A stretch of 64,000 bases of DNA from JAHTBL01 sp038532735. GTDB taxonomy: Bacteria; Pseudomonadota; Alphaproteobacteria; Rhodobacterales; Rhodobacteraceae. The notes beneath the pieces were generated by a model, which did no database searches, had not been told where the DNA came from, and worked only from the letters and a program-made list of their open reading frames with translations. The stretch spans positions 124,001-188,000 of the forward strand of contig JBCBAC010000001.1 of the NCBI GenBank assembly GCA_038532735.1, in the 5' to 3' direction. The translations under genes and the position numbers were made by a program. Positions 17,302 through 27,220 of this stretch are shown here, in pieces. The first letter of the stretch is position 1; every line of letters begins with the position of its first letter.

Positions 17302-17484
17302 TCAGACCTGCCGCGCGATCCGCAGAAACGCCCGCAGCTGCGCGGGGCTTTGCACAGCACGCGCCCGGCGCTGCAGCACTTTGGTGGCAGTCGTCGGACG
17401 CTCCGCTTTCTCGACACGCAAGAAGTGCTTCAGCCGCGCCGTCTCACCGCGTGTTCTGGGATGGTCAATCAGATGCTTGGTCAT
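17302..17484 (-). CDS. small basic protein, function unknown
   Basis: This 60-residue, arginine-rich reading frame has GGGAGGAG placed 6 nt before its ATG at 17484, better than the upstream alternative at 17544. The protein (MTKHLIDHPRTRGETARLKH, ending LRAFLRIARQV) has no cysteine or membrane segment and looks helical and nucleic-acid-like in charge. I do not recognise it. It sits between the EamA and queG genes on the same strand. The ribosome site is the main support. Confidence 0.5.
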   Translation of the reverse strand: MTKHLIDHPRTRGETARLKHFLRVEKAERPTTATKVLQRRARAVQSPAQLRAFLRIARQV

Positions 17485-17552
17485 AGTCGTCTCCTCCCTG
17501 GTGGGGTCAGAATAACACATCCTCTGCGTGTGCTCCAAACCCATGGGCGGCG

Positions 17553-18584
17553 TTACGCCAATCGCTCCGCCGCCCAGCGCGCCGCGTCGCGGACCGTTTC
17601 ATCGGCATCCTCGGTCAACGCCTGAGCGCTCTGCCGTAACTCTGGCGCATCCGAATTCCCAATCGCATAAAGCACGTTACGCACGAACCGGTCCCGCCCA
17701 ATCCGCTTGATCGGGGAGCCGCTGAACATCGCACGAAACCCCGCATCATCCAGCTGCGACAGCGCGCGCAAGTCCGGGGCCAACAGATCCTCCCGCGCGG
17801 CATATTTCACCTCCCGCGCATCAGCCGCGAACTTGTTCCAGGGGCACACCGCGAGACAATCGTCGCAGCCATAAATCCGGTTGCCCATAAGGCTGCGCAA
17901 CTCCTCCTCCACCGGCCCTTTATGCTCGATCGTCAGGTAGGAAATGCACCGCCGCGCATCCAGTTGAAACGGGGCCGGAAACGCATCCGTCGGGCATATA
18001 TCCAGACAGGCCGTGCAGGTCCCGCATTTCTCGACGCCTGCCTCGTCCACCGGCAGTTCAATGGTGGTAAAGATCGCACCCAGAAAGAACCAATTGCCAA
18101 GGTTCCGGCTCAGTAGGTTCGTATGTTTTCCCTGCCAGCCAAGTCCCGCAGCCGCCGCCAAAGGTTTCTCCATCACCGGGGCGGTATCGACAAACACCTT
18201 GATCTCGCCGTCAGCCTGTTCCAGCAGCCAGCGCCCCACTTTCTTGAGCCGCTTTTTGACCACGTCATGGTAGTCACGGTTCTGCGCATAGACACTGATT
18301 GCGGCCTTCGTTTTCGTCTCTAACACAGCCAAAGGGTCATGTTTCGGTGTGTAAGGCTCCGCCAGCATGATGACTGATTTCGCCTCGGGCCATAGCTGAT
18401 CCGGAGCCCCGCGCCAGTGCATCCGCTCGCCCATCCAGCCCATCTGCCCGTGCCGCCCCTCAGCCACGAAAGCCGCCAGACGATCCGCAATTTCGGGCAC
18501 CGCGTCAGGCCGGCAGACGCCGACCTCCGCAAACCCGGCCTCTTGGGCAAATGTGGTTAATCGCGCTTTGAGCTCCGCGCTCAA
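17553..18584 (-). CDS. queG: epoxyqueuosine reductase
   Basis: This 343-residue iron-sulfur, cobalamin-dependent enzyme reduces epoxyqueuosine to queuosine in tRNA, the last step of queuosine synthesis. Two [4Fe-4S] motifs are clear: CGTCTACLDICPTDAF at about residues 185-200 and CDDCLAVCPWNKFA near 240, with the family block GRWLLEQADGEIKVFVDTAP upstream. A C-terminal HEAT-like repeat section (LYAIGNSDAPELRQSAQAL) is normal for QueG. It overlaps the upstream GST gene by 4 nt (ATGA). Confidence 0.94.
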   Translation of the reverse strand: MSAELKARLTTFAQEAGFAEVGVCRPDAVPEIADRLAAFVAEGRHGQMGWMGERMHWRGAPDQLWPEAKSVIMLAEPYTPKHDPLAVLETKTKAAISVYAQNRDYHDVVKKRLKKVGRWLLEQADGEIKVFVDTAPVMEKPLAAAAGLGWQGKHTNLLSRNLGNWFFLGAIFTTIELPVDEAGVEKCGTCTACLDICPTDAFPAPFQLDARRCISYLTIEHKGPVEEELRSLMGNRIYGCDDCLAVCPWNKFAADAREVKYAAREDLLAPDLRALSQLDDAGFRAMFSGSPIKRIGRDRFVRNVLYAIGNSDAPELRQSAQALTEDADETVRDAARWAAERLA

Positions 18585-19255
18585 AAATCCAGATCCGCGT
18601 AATGCGCGGGCGGCGGGAATCCGGGCACCTGATCGGCCAGAATAGACCGGAACGCAGGCCGCGATTTGATCTTCGCGTACCAGTCCTTAACCGTGGCCGA
18701 GCGGTTCCAATCCACGTCGCTGATATAGTCCAGCGCCGACAAATGCGCCGCCGCCGCGAAATCCGCCAGCGACATCGTATCGCCCGCCAACCAGCGCCGC
18801 TGATCAAGCAACCACGTCATATAATCCAGATGGTACTTGATCGCCTTCGCCCCGGCCTTCACGTTCTTGCTATCCGGATAGCCCTTGCCCATGACCTTCT
18901 TGTTCACCCGCTCATAGAGCAGGTTCGACGTCACCTCGTGATGAAACTTATCGTCAAACCACGCCACCAGCCGCCGCACTTCATAGCGCGCTTCCGGCTT
19001 GCGCGGCAGCAAGGGCGGATCGGGGTTCAGCTCTTCGATCAGCTCACAAATCGGCCCGCTTTCCGCCAAAGTCCGCCCGTTCATCTTCAGAACCGGCACC
19101 TTTCCTGCCGGGTTCCGGCGCAGGAAATCCGGGTCCTCTTCCCAATACCGCTCTTCGACCAGCTCCACCTCGATCTTCTTTTCGGCAAGGCTCAAACGCA
19201 CCTTCCGGCAGAACGGAGACAACGGGACATGGAACAAACGGTTCATTGCAATCAC
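18581..19255 (-). CDS. glutathione S-transferase family protein
   Basis: This 224-residue protein has a thioredoxin-type N-terminal domain (MNRLFHVPLSPFCRKVRLSL, with the serine/cysteine site SPFCRK, NPAGKVPVLKM and ESGPICELIEE). An all-helical C-terminal domain follows (RWLAGDTMSLADFAAAAHL). Substrate is unknown. Starts at codon 1 and codon 4 are both possible and neither has a strong ribosome site. The ATGA overlap with queG suggests joint expression. Confidence 0.88.
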   Translation of the reverse strand: MIAMNRLFHVPLSPFCRKVRLSLAEKKIEVELVEERYWEEDPDFLRRNPAGKVPVLKMNGRTLAESGPICELIEELNPDPPLLPRKPEARYEVRRLVAWFDDKFHHEVTSNLLYERVNKKVMGKGYPDSKNVKAGAKAIKYHLDYMTWLLDQRRWLAGDTMSLADFAAAAHLSALDYISDVDWNRSATVKDWYAKIKSRPAFRSILADQVPGFPPPAHYADLDF

Positions 19256-19301
19256 TGCTTTTTATCGGTTTCAACTTCAATGCCGCGAAGCACGTCTGAA
19301 T

Positions 19302-20042
19302 TCAACTCTCGAAACAATCTGCGCGGCCATCCGCCTTGATCGTCGCCGCCCCGTCCACAATCGACGCCGCCCGCTTGCGCACAAAGCTCGACGGGTTGGA
19401 GGCAGAGCGTTCCTTGGGGTTCGGCAACACCGCCGCCAGCCGCGCCGCCTCCACTGCAGTCAGCTCTGACGGGCGCTTCTTGAAATAGTGATATGCCGCC
19501 GCATCGACGCCAAAGACGCCCTCATCAAACTCGGCAATGTTCAGATACACCTCGACAATCCGCCGCTTTGACCAAAACGCCTCCACCGCCGGGGTCAAAA
19601 GCGCCTCCAGCGATTTGCGCGTCCACGACCGCCCATGCCAAAGGTAGACATTCTTCACCACCTGCTGAGAAATCGTCGACGCCCCCCGCGTCCCGCCATC
19701 CTCCATCGCATCGCGAATGGCATTCACATCCAACCCCCAATGCAGGCAGAAATTCGCATCCTCCGCCGCCACGACAGACCGTGCCATCACCGGCGCAATC
19801 TCCTCCATCGGGGCCCATTGCCGGTCGATATCCCCCAGCCGCCGCGCCTCCGACAGCATGTAAAGACCGCCGGGTGGATTGATAAACTTGTACGCAAAAA
19901 GACAGATCGCAACCAAAGCCAGCACCGCAAAAACACCACGCCAAACCCACCGCCGCACACGCGCCCTCAGGCTGCGTTTCGGCTTGGTCTTGGCTTTGGT
20001 CGTCTTTTTCGACGCCGTTTTCTTGGTTGCTCGTTTTGCCAC
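19302..20042 (-). CDS. mtgA: monofunctional peptidoglycan transglycosylase
   Basis: This 246-residue membrane enzyme polymerises lipid II glycan strands. It has a very basic N-terminal tail (many KKT/AKT repeats), one membrane helix at residues 35-51, then the GT51 domain with catalytic Glu94 in VVAAEDANFCLHWGLD, the GASTISQQVVKNVYL motif, RKSLEALLTPAVEAFWSKRRI and YLNIAEFDEGVFG. No transpeptidase domain follows, as in MtgA. The start is a GTG inside the 3' arm of a perfect inverted repeat. Confidence 0.93.
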   Translation of the reverse strand: MAKRATKKTASKKTTKAKTKPKRSLRARVRRWVWRGVFAVLALVAICLFAYKFINPPGGLYMLSEARRLGDIDRQWAPMEEIAPVMARSVVAAEDANFCLHWGLDVNAIRDAMEDGGTRGASTISQQVVKNVYLWHGRSWTRKSLEALLTPAVEAFWSKRRIVEVYLNIAEFDEGVFGVDAAAYHYFKKRPSELTAVEAARLAAVLPNPKERSASNPSSFVRKRAASIVDGAATIKADGRADCFES

Positions 20043-20066
20043 GCCCCAAGTGTCATGGGGCGTGGC
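20038..20066 (-). repeat. perfect inverted repeat covering the mtgA start codon
   Basis: GCCACGCCCC (20038-20047) and GGGGCGTGGC (20057-20066) are perfect 10-bp complements around a 9-nt loop. On the minus strand the mtgA GTG (20042-20040) is inside the 3' arm. No U-run follows, so it is not a standard terminator for gltB. A hairpin here would limit mtgA translation. Confidence 0.7.
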
Positions 20067-20088
20067 GAAAGGTCAAGAAAAACGGGCT

Positions 20089-23000
20089 CTATTCCGCAGG
20101 AACAGCCGTTTCCTCGATCCCCAGCGGGGCCGGAATATGCACCAGCATTTCCTTCGGGCAGACCTGAATGAAATGCGCTTTTTCCGTATCCCAATGCTGC
20201 AAGATCTCGGCCGCCTTGACGCTGTGCGTCTCAGCATAGTGACGCTCGATCAGACCTTTGAGCTGCCGCTCCCAATGGGGCACTGTCACCGGACAGGTCA
20301 CCAGCGTTTCCATGTTCATCATGTCATCCGCAAGGCCCTCAGGGTCATAGAGATACGCCATCCCACCGGTCATCCCGGCCCCGAAATTCGCGCCTATCGT
20401 CCCAAGGATCACCGCGACACCGCCGGTCATGTATTCACACCCGTTGGACCCGCAGCCCTCGATCACAACCTTCGCGCCGGAGTTGCGAACGGCGAACCGT
20501 TCCCCAGCCCGACCTGCGGCAAATAAATACCCGTCAGTCGCGCCATAAAGCACCGTGTTGCCGATGATCGTGTTGTCCGACGCGGTCAGCGGGCTCGCCA
20601 TCGGCGGACGCACGACGACCGTGCCACCCGACAGACCTTTGCCCACATAATCGTTGGCGTCACCCGACACTTCCAGCTTCAGACCGGGCGCCGCGAACGC
20701 CCCCAGCGATTGCCCGGCAGAGCCCGTCAGCTTCACCGTCAGATGATCCTCCTGCAGCGCGTTGCGCATGCCGAAGTTCTTGACGATATGGCTCGACGTG
20801 CGCGTCCCGATGGTCCGCAGCGTGTTCTGCACCGCGTATTGCAGTTGCATCTTCTCGCCATCGTTCAGGAAGCGCGCCGCGTCATTGACGATCTGCGCAT
20901 CCAGCGTATCCGGCACCGCGTTACGATCCTTGTTCCGGTCGTAAACGATGTCGGCCGCGCCATCGACAGTGATCAGAAGCGGGTTCAGATCAAGATCATC
21001 CAGATGCGCCGATCCACGGCTGACCTGGCTCAGCAAGTCCGCCCGCCCGATGACATCATCCATCGACCGCGCGCCAATCTGCGCCAGAATTTCCCGCACT
21101 TCCTGCGCATAGAACGTGATGAGGTTCACAACCTTGTCGGCATTGCCGGTGAACTTCTCGCGCAGCGCTTCATCCTGCGTGCACACGCCCACGGGGCAGG
21201 TGTTCGACTGGCACTGACGCACCATGATGCAGCCCATCGCGATCAGCGCGGCGGTGCCGATGCCGTATTCCTCGGCCCCCATCATCGCGGCCATGACGAT
21301 GTCACGCCCCGTGCGCAGACCGCCATCGGTCCGCAGGGTCACCCGCTCCCGCAGGTTGTTCATTGCAAGCACCTGATGCGCCTCGGTCAGGCCCATCTCC
21401 CACGGCAGGCCCGCATATTTGATCGACGTCGCAGGCGATGCACCCGTGCCGCCATTGTGACCCGAAATCAGGATCACATCGGCCTTCGCCTTGGCCACAC
21501 CAGCGGCAATCGTGCCAACACCAGAGGACGCCACCAGCTTCACCGTCACCTTACAACGGGGGTTGATCTGCTTGAGGTCGTAGATCAGCTGCGCCAGATC
21601 CTCGATCGAGTAGATATCGTGGTGCGGCGGGGGCGAGATCAGCGTCACACCCTTGGTGGAGTGCCGCAGCCGGGCGATCAGATCAGTCACCTTCATGCCA
21701 GGCAACTGACCGCCCTCACCGGGCTTGGCCCCCTGTGCGACCTTGATCTCCAGCTCTTCGCAATGGTTCAGGTATTCAGCCGTGACGCCAAAGCGCCCAG
21801 ACGCCACCTGCTTGATCTTCGCAGACGGGTTGTCACCATTCGGCTCCGGCACGAAATGCGCCGGGTCCTCGCCACCCTCACCCGAGTCGGACTTCGCGCC
21901 AATCCGGTTCATCGCCACGTTCAGCGTCTTATGCGCTTCAGGGCTCAGCGCGCCCAGCGACATGCCCGGCGTCACAAAGCGCTTACGGATCGAGGTGATG
22001 CTCTCCACCTCTTCAATCGGGATGGCTTTGCCAATCGGCTTGATGTCCAGCAGATCACGAAGATGGATCGGCGGATTGCTCCGCATCTTCGCCGAATACT
22101 GCTTCCACATCTCGTAGGAGGCTTTGTTGCACGCCGTCTGCAGCATGTGCATCGACTGCGCTTCCCACGCGTGCTTCTCGCCGGACCGGCGCGCTTTGTA
22201 GAAACCACCGATGGGCAGCACATCATTGCCACCCCGCCACCCGGCGCGGTGCACCTCTTCGATCTTGCGCTGGATACCGGTCGTGCCGATGCCGCTGATG
22301 CGGCTCGTCATGCCGGGGAAATACTCCGCCACCATCGCACGGCTCAGACCCACAGCCTCAAAGTTCAGACCCCCGCGATAGCTGGAGATTACGCTGATCC
22401 CCATCTTCGCCATGATCTTCAGCAGACCCTGATCAATCGCATTGCGATAGCGCTGCACGGCCTCGGTCAGCGAACAGTCGATCAAGCCACGCTCAATCCG
22501 ATCCGCCAGCGAATCCTCCGCCAGATAGGCGTTAACCACAGTCGCACCGCAGCCGATCAGCACCGCGAAATAATGCGGATCAATGCACTCAGCCGACCGC
22601 ACATTCAGCGAACAGAACGTCCGCAGACCCTTGCGCGTCAGCCAGCTATGCACCGCCGAGGTCGCCAGGATCATCGGCATCGCGACGCGGTCCTCGTTCT
22701 GCCCTTGATCGGTCAGCACGATATGCCCAGCGCCAGACGCCACCGCATCCTCCGCCTCATCCCGAATACGCTGGAGCTCAAGGCGCAGAGCGCTTGGGTC
22801 AGAGTTGGCCGGGAACGTGCAATCAATATCCACGCAAGGCGCGTTGAACCCTTCGCGCAGCGCCGCAAACTGAGCGTTTCCGACAAAGGGCGTATCCAAC
22901 ACCAGAATGTTGGTCTGAGAGCTGTCCTCGTCCAACACGTTCTTCAGATTCCCGAACCGCGTTTTCAGGCTCATCACGCGATACTCACGAAGCGAGTCAA

Positions 23001-24627
23001 TCGGCGGGTTCGTCACTTGAGAGAAGTTCTGCCGGAAGAAATGGCTGAGCGGGCGATACTTCTCGGACAGCACCGCAGAGGGCGTGTCATCACCCATCGA
23101 GGCCAGCGCCTCTTTCCCGTCCTCGGCCATGGGCGCAAGGATCTGTTCGAGCTCTTCAATCGTGTAGCCCGCTGCGATCTGCCGCTTGCGCAGCTCGGCC
23201 CCGGTGTATTCCGGCTTCTCAGTGACAGCGGACAAAGGCCCGTCCAGCTCGGTGATTTTGCCGACCCACTCGCCGAAAGGCTGAGCTGCCGCCAGCTTGT
23301 CCTTGATTTCAGTATCGTGGAACAGGACGCCTTCTTTCATGTCCACGGCCAGCAACTGCCCAGGACCAAGCGCGCCTTTTTCAACAACCGTCGCCTCGTC
23401 CACCGGCACCATACCGGCTTCCGATCCTGCGATCAGCAGACCGTCACCGGTCACGACATAGCGCATTGGACGCAGGCCGTTCCGGTCCAGCCCTGCGCAC
23501 ACCCAGCGCCCATCGGTCATCGCCAAGGCGGCGGGGCCGTCCCACGGCTCCATCACGGAGTTGCAGTAGGAATACATGTCGCGCCACGCCTGCGGCAGCT
23601 CCACCGCCTGCTTGGACCAGCTTTCCGGCACCAGCATGGTTTTCGCCATGGGGGCAGAACGCCCCGCACGCACGAGAACCTCAAACACCGCATCCAGCGC
23701 CGCCGAGTCCGAGGACCCCGCCGCCACAATCGGCTTGATATCTTCCGCCATGTCGCCAAACGCGCCCGAGGCCATGCGGATCTCATGGCTCTTCATCCAG
23801 TTCAGGTTGCCCTTCAGCGTGTTGATCTCGCCGTTATGAGCCAGCATGCGGAACGGCTGTGCCAGCCACCATTGTGGGAAGGTGTTGGTCGAATAGCGCT
23901 GGTGATACAGCGCGAACGCACTCTCGAACCGCTCATCTTCAAGATCGGGATAGAACTCCGCCACCTGTTCGGCCAGCATCATGCCTTTGTAGATGATCGA
24001 CCGGCAAGACAGCGAACAGATATAGAGCGACGGCACCTGCTGCGCCAAAGCCGCCTTCTCAATCCGGCGACGGATCACATACAGCTCCCGCTCGAACGTC
24101 TCTTCATCAACGCCCTTGGTATTTGAGATCAGAATCTGCTCAATCTCGGGCCGCGTCGCATTGGCCTTCTCGCCCAGACATTCGACCGAGACGGGCACGT
24201 GACGCCAGCCATAGATGTAATAGCCCATCCGCAGCACTTCGGATTCAACAATCGTCCGGCAGGTTTCCTGCGCCCCGAAATCCGACCGCGGCAGGAACAC
24301 TTGACCCACTGCGATCATCTGGTCGACATTCGGCTCGTGCCCGGTGCGGCGGATCTGGTCGTAGAAAAACTCCACCGGGATTTGCACATGGATACCGGCG
24401 CCGTCGCCGGTCTTACCATCGGCATCGACAGCACCGCGGTGCCAGATCGCCTTCAGCGCGGTGATCCCGGCTTCAACGACCTTGCGCGACGGTTTGCCGT
24501 CAATCGACACAACCAAACCAACACCGCAAGACGAATGCTCTTCCTCTTCGGAATACATACCGTTCTCGGCCATCCATGCGCGCTTGGCTTCCTCAGCCGC
24601 AACCCAATCAGCATCAAACTTGGTCAT
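20089..24627 (-). CDS. gltB: glutamate synthase (NADPH) large subunit
   Basis: This 1512-residue enzyme transfers the amide of glutamine to 2-oxoglutarate, making two glutamates. A 33-residue propeptide precedes the nucleophile Cys34 (SSCGVGLV). The class II amidotransferase domain runs to about residue 430, followed by the central domain, then the FMN/synthase domain with GEGGEDPAHF, GAKPGEGGQLPG, SPPPHHDIYSIEDLAQLI and ISGHNGGTGASPATS. The 3Fe-4S cysteines are in CIMVRQCQSNTCPVGVC. The GXGXG beta-helix domain (GKGLSGGTVVVRPP, GSNGCEYMTGG) ends it. gltD lies 134 bp upstream on the same strand. Confidence 0.97.
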   Translation of the reverse strand: MTKFDADWVAAEEAKRAWMAENGMYSEEEEHSSCGVGLVVSIDGKPSRKVVEAGITALKAIWHRGAVDADGKTGDGAGIHVQIPVEFFYDQIRRTGHEPNVDQMIAVGQVFLPRSDFGAQETCRTIVESEVLRMGYYIYGWRHVPVSVECLGEKANATRPEIEQILISNTKGVDEETFERELYVIRRRIEKAALAQQVPSLYICSLSCRSIIYKGMMLAEQVAEFYPDLEDERFESAFALYHQRYSTNTFPQWWLAQPFRMLAHNGEINTLKGNLNWMKSHEIRMASGAFGDMAEDIKPIVAAGSSDSAALDAVFEVLVRAGRSAPMAKTMLVPESWSKQAVELPQAWRDMYSYCNSVMEPWDGPAALAMTDGRWVCAGLDRNGLRPMRYVVTGDGLLIAGSEAGMVPVDEATVVEKGALGPGQLLAVDMKEGVLFHDTEIKDKLAAAQPFGEWVGKITELDGPLSAVTEKPEYTGAELRKRQIAAGYTIEELEQILAPMAEDGKEALASMGDDTPSAVLSEKYRPLSHFFRQNFSQVTNPPIDSLREYRVMSLKTRFGNLKNVLDEDSSQTNILVLDTPFVGNAQFAALREGFNAPCVDIDCTFPANSDPSALRLELQRIRDEAEDAVASGAGHIVLTDQGQNEDRVAMPMILATSAVHSWLTRKGLRTFCSLNVRSAECIDPHYFAVLIGCGATVVNAYLAEDSLADRIERGLIDCSLTEAVQRYRNAIDQGLLKIMAKMGISVISSYRGGLNFEAVGLSRAMVAEYFPGMTSRISGIGTTGIQRKIEEVHRAGWRGGNDVLPIGGFYKARRSGEKHAWEAQSMHMLQTACNKASYEMWKQYSAKMRSNPPIHLRDLLDIKPIGKAIPIEEVESITSIRKRFVTPGMSLGALSPEAHKTLNVAMNRIGAKSDSGEGGEDPAHFVPEPNGDNPSAKIKQVASGRFGVTAEYLNHCEELEIKVAQGAKPGEGGQLPGMKVTDLIARLRHSTKGVTLISPPPHHDIYSIEDLAQLIYDLKQINPRCKVTVKLVASSGVGTIAAGVAKAKADVILISGHNGGTGASPATSIKYAGLPWEMGLTEAHQVLAMNNLRERVTLRTDGGLRTGRDIVMAAMMGAEEYGIGTAALIAMGCIMVRQCQSNTCPVGVCTQDEALREKFTGNADKVVNLITFYAQEVREILAQIGARSMDDVIGRADLLSQVSRGSAHLDDLDLNPLLITVDGAADIVYDRNKDRNAVPDTLDAQIVNDAARFLNDGEKMQLQYAVQNTLRTIGTRTSSHIVKNFGMRNALQEDHLTVKLTGSAGQSLGAFAAPGLKLEVSGDANDYVGKGLSGGTVVVRPPMASPLTASDNTIIGNTVLYGATDGYLFAAGRAGERFAVRNSGAKVVIEGCGSNGCEYMTGGVAVILGTIGANFGAGMTGGMAYLYDPEGLADDMMNMETLVTCPVTVPHWERQLKGLIERHYAETHSVKAAEILQHWDTEKAHFIQVCPKEMLVHIPAPLGIEETAVPAE

Positions 24628-24761
24628 GTCATTTACCTTCCATTTACCCGGTGGGTCAGGAGTGTTGTCCTGTTTTAAATCCTATCGGCGGCGCACATGC
24701 ATGTCGGATGCATATCGAAGCCATATCTGGTCTGTATCGAAACCTTATGCGGTTTCAGGCA

Positions 24762-26195
24762 TTATTCGGCAGCGACGGCAGAGGCTCCGTTCAGGTAGGC
24801 CAGCATCGCTTCAGCCGCGTCGCGCCCGTCCTTGATGGCCCAAACCACAAGGCTCGCCCCGCGCACGATGTCGCCCACGGCATAGACACCTGGCAGGCCG
24901 GTGGCACCTGTGTTGAAGTCCGCCTTCACCGTGCCCCAACGGGTCACTTCCAGCTCAGGCACACCCCACAGCGTCGGCAGGTCCTCCGGCTCAAAGCCCA
25001 ACGCCTTGATGACCAGATCGGCCTCTTCCACATAGTCAGAGCCTTCGATCACTTCCGGCATCCGGCGGCCCGTCGCATCAGGCGCACCAAGGCGCATCTG
25101 CTGGACCATGACACCCTCGACCGTATCGCCCGTGAACCCTTTGGGCGCGCTCAGCCATGCAAATTCGACGCCTTCTTCCTCGGCGTTTTGCACCTCCCGC
25201 TGAGAGCCCGGCATATTGTCCCGGTCCCGACGATAGAGGCACTTGACCGAAGTCGCGCCCTGCCGCACCGCCGTGCGCACACAGTCCATCGCGGTGTCAC
25301 CACCACCGATCACGACCACGCGTTTGCCCTCTGCATTCAGATCACCGCTATCAAACTCGGGCACCGCATCGCCAAAGCTCTTGCGGTTGCTGGCGGTCAG
25401 GTAATCAATCGCGCGGACAATCCCCTCAGCGCCTGAGCCCGGTGCCTGCAAGTCCCTTGTTTTATAGACGCCCGTGGCAATCAGCACCGCGTCGTGCTTC
25501 TCGCGGATCTCCTCGAACGAGATGTCCTCGCCCACGTTGCAATTCAGAACAAACTCGACACCGCCTTGCTCAAGCTGGTCGTTGCGGCGCATGACCACGT
25601 CTTTCTCTAGCTTGAAGCCGGGGATGCCATAGGTCAGCAACCCGCCCGCGCGGTCATAGCGATCATAGACGGTCACCTGAATGCCCTGACGGCGCAGCAC
25701 ATCTGCTGCGGCCAAACCACCGGGGCCGGCGCCGATGATGCCAACACTCTCGGTGCGCTCTGCAAAAGGCTGGATCGGCTTGACCCACCCGTTTTCCCAA
25801 GCGGTATCTGTAATGTATTTCTCGACCGAACCGATGGTGACGGTGCCGTGACCCGATTGTTCAATCACGCAATTGCCTTCGCACAGGCGATCCTGCGGGC
25901 AGATGCGGCCACAGATTTCGGGGAAGGTGTTGGTGGCTTGGCTGACCTCATAGGCCTCTTGCAAGCGACCCTCAGCCGTCAGACGCAGCCAGTCGGGGAT
26001 ATTGTTGTGCAAAGGGCAATGGGTCTGGCAATAGGGCACACCACATTGCGAACACCGGCTCGCCTGCTCTTCCGCCTTCGCCTCAGCGTACTCTGCATAA
26101 ATCTCATCAAAGTCTTTATTGCGCAGATTCGGAGCACGCTTCTCGGGCATATCCCGTTCCACCTGCGTGAATTTCAGCATCTTTTGACCAGCCAT
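24762..26195 (-). CDS. gltD: glutamate synthase (NADPH) small subunit
   Basis: This 477-residue flavoprotein delivers NADPH electrons to GltB. The N-terminal domain holds two cysteine clusters (CSQCGVPYCQTHCPLHNN and CGRICPQDRLCEGNC) for [4Fe-4S]. The FAD site GIIGAGPGGLAAADVLRRQG and NAD(P)H site VVVIGGGDTAMDCVRTAVRQG follow, and AVGDIVRGASLVVWAIKDGR closes the FAD domain. The start at 26195 is chosen for GGAGGGG 6 nt upstream; the frame is open 23 codons further up without family similarity. A notably AT-rich 190-bp spacer separates it from the divergent uppP. Confidence 0.96.
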   Translation of the reverse strand: MAGQKMLKFTQVERDMPEKRAPNLRNKDFDEIYAEYAEAKAEEQASRCSQCGVPYCQTHCPLHNNIPDWLRLTAEGRLQEAYEVSQATNTFPEICGRICPQDRLCEGNCVIEQSGHGTVTIGSVEKYITDTAWENGWVKPIQPFAERTESVGIIGAGPGGLAAADVLRRQGIQVTVYDRYDRAGGLLTYGIPGFKLEKDVVMRRNDQLEQGGVEFVLNCNVGEDISFEEIREKHDAVLIATGVYKTRDLQAPGSGAEGIVRAIDYLTASNRKSFGDAVPEFDSGDLNAEGKRVVVIGGGDTAMDCVRTAVRQGATSVKCLYRRDRDNMPGSQREVQNAEEEGVEFAWLSAPKGFTGDTVEGVMVQQMRLGAPDATGRRMPEVIEGSDYVEEADLVIKALGFEPEDLPTLWGVPELEVTRWGTVKADFNTGATGLPGVYAVGDIVRGASLVVWAIKDGRDAAEAMLAYLNGASAVAAE

Positions 26196-26386
26196 AGCTA
26201 TCCCCTCCGTGACGAGATTTGCGAGCCCTCCTCCTAATAGGTCCGCTTCGGAAAGAAAAGTCATAATATTTGACCTATTTCAAAAAATCTTTGTGCAATC
26301 ATATGAAAATTACATAGTTGTGCAAAAATTTAGGTAAGTTTAGTTTCCCTATTTAGGCGCTAGCCCCTGAGTCTCAAAGGGTTACG

Positions 26387-27220
26387 GTGCCAATCAACGA
26401 ATCACAGGCCGCCTCAATGACGCTGTTTCACCTCTTTCTCGTTGCCGTCATTCAAGGAATTACCGAGTTTCTGCCGGTGTCTTCCTCGGGTCATCTGATC
26501 CTTCTTCCGCAACTGACTGGAATTACAGATCAAGGCCAAACCATTGATGTTGCAGTCCATATCGGCACGCTGTTCGCCGTCGTGTTTTACTTCTGGCCCG
26601 ATGTGAAAACCGCGCTCGGCGGTCTGGGGCGGCTGGTGCAAGGCAAGATAGATACGCAAGGCGCCTTCCTCGCGTTGTGCCTTCTGACGGCAACGATCCC
26701 CGTCACCGTTGTTGGTCTGATCTTTCACCTGACCGGTCTGTCCGAAATGCTGCGCTCCACCGCCGTCATCGGCTGGATGATGCTCATTTTCGGAATTGTC
26801 CTCTATTGGACGGACCAACGCGGCGCGACGGTGAAAACTTCCGCGGGTTGGTCGCTTAAAGATGCCACAATCATGGGGCTCTGGCAGGCAATTGCGCTGA
26901 TCCCCGGCACCTCCCGCTCGGGCATCACGATCTCAGGCGCGCGGCTTTTGGGTTACGCGCGAGAAGACGCCGCAAAGCTCGCCATGCTGATGTCGATCCC
27001 GACGATATTCGCCTCCGGTGCCCTACTTGGTGCCGATGTCGTTCTGTCCGGAAACGGTCTGATCTGGCACGACGCCGGCATCGCCGCCGCCTTCGCCTTC
27101 ATCGCTGCACTGCTTGCACTGACCCTGATGATGCGGCTGCTGAAATCAGTCAGCTTCACACCTTACGTGATCTACCGCGTCATCCTCGGCATCATCCTGC
27201 TGGCCCTCGCCTACGCTTAA
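26387..27220 (+). CDS. uppP: undecaprenyl-diphosphatase
   Basis: This membrane enzyme of 267-277 residues dephosphorylates undecaprenyl pyrophosphate to recycle the carrier lipid for peptidoglycan and other envelope polymers. The signature blocks are IQGITEFLPVSSSGHLI with its catalytic-site glutamate and ALIPGTSRSGITISGARLLG, plus about eight helices. The GTG at 26387 has AGGG 5 nt upstream; an ATG at 26417 (MTLFHLFLVAVIQG) would also start the family core, so the first ten residues are uncertain. Its stop overlaps the convergent gene's stop (TTAA). Confidence 0.92.
   Translation: MPINESQAASMTLFHLFLVAVIQGITEFLPVSSSGHLILLPQLTGITDQGQTIDVAVHIGTLFAVVFYFWPDVKTALGGLGRLVQGKIDTQGAFLALCLLTATIPVTVVGLIFHLTGLSEMLRSTAVIGWMMLIFGIVLYWTDQRGATVKTSAGWSLKDATIMGLWQAIALIPGTSRSGITISGARLLGYAREDAAKLAMLMSIPTIFASGALLGADVVLSGNGLIWHDAGIAAAFAFIAALLALTLMMRLLKSVSFTPYVIYRVILGIILLALAYA

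Noticed and set aside
20710..24126. 1138-residue plus-strand frame opposite gltB
   Set aside because: Shadow of gltB in high-GC DNA; no motif, low-complexity Arg/His-rich translation, no ribosome site.
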